Shown in pieces: positions 6,664 to 6,728 of a stretch of 6,728 bases of DNA. The notes under the pieces are model-generated. The model did not search any database and had not been told where the DNA came from. It saw nothing but the letters and a program-made list of their open reading frames with translations. The position numbers were made by a program, and so were the translations under genes. Every line of letters begins with the position of its first letter. The first letter of the stretch is position 1. This DNA is from CAZLBV01 sp964557845 (lineage in GTDB: Bacteria; Acidobacteriota; Aminicenantia; Aminicenantales; Aminicenantaceae), in the NCBI GenBank assembly GCA_964557845.1, contig CAZLBV010000367.1, forward strand, positions 1-6,728, written 5' to 3'.

Positions 6664-6666
6664 GAT

Positions 6667-6728
6667 CTATCTCAGCAATTCCAGGCTTACGGTATAAGGG
6701 GGAAAGGCGATTCCTTTTTCTGTAATAA
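6667..6728 (-). CDS. Possible C-terminal tail of an unidentified upstream gene (5' truncated by window)
   Basis: On the minus strand the frame beginning at 6726 reads 19 codons (ITEKGIAFPPYTVSLELLR) and ends with TAG at 6669-6667, three bases before the tsaD ATG. The spacing is typical of co-transcribed genes and the peptide has an ordinary composition. One other frame on this strand is also open through to tsaD, so the case rests on the close stop/start junction. The product cannot be identified from so short a piece. Confidence 0.35.
   Translation of the reverse strand, partial: ITEKGIAFPPYTVSLELLR

Overview
The window reads as a Gram-negative (diderm) bacterium. It encodes an outer-membrane TolC-family channel with a signal peptide, a WaaE/KdtX-like glycosyltransferase of the type used on lipopolysaccharide core or other surface glycans, and universal TsaD. 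A large tricorn-type S41 protease together with an OSBS/NSAR-like enolase-superfamily enzyme would suit an Aminicenantes/Acidobacteriota-like or similar environmental lineage. That placement is a guess from gene content; there is no rRNA or other marker here that fixes taxonomy.

Layout. Positions 3-689 (+) hold the C-terminal 228 residues of a tricorn-like S41 peptidase whose 5' part lies outside the window. It converges on a minus-strand gene set read from right to left: the tail of an unidentified upstream gene (about 6667-6728), tsaD (5644-6663), a TolC-family outer membrane protein (3897-5453), a GT2 glycosyltransferase (3050-3823), a GT4 glycosyltransferase (1960-3069) and an OSBS/NSAR-type enolase-superfamily enzyme (822-1934). 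The two converging 3' ends are separated by a 132-bp spacer that is almost filled by a long imperfect palindrome (about 712-812). This is the most conspicuous non-coding structure in the window.

How the genes fit together. The GT2 and GT4 genes overlap by 20 nt and the GT4 and menC-like genes are 25 nt apart, so these three are probably co-transcribed. tolC has its own good Shine-Dalgarno sequence and a plausible promoter in the 190-bp gap after tsaD. A 64-73 bp AT-rich gap with candidate -10 boxes separates tolC from the glycosyltransferases. The two glycosyltransferases most likely build a cell-surface glycan. The TolC-like protein is an envelope export channel without its pump in view. TsaD (tRNA t6A synthesis) looks like a housekeeping gene placed upstream by chance.

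No stretch over 300 bp lacks a gene. I see no tRNA, rRNA, CRISPR array, integrase, transposase or riboswitch. I do not find a convincing undescribed system; the palindrome, possibly a REP/MITE-like repeat, is the item most worth a second look.
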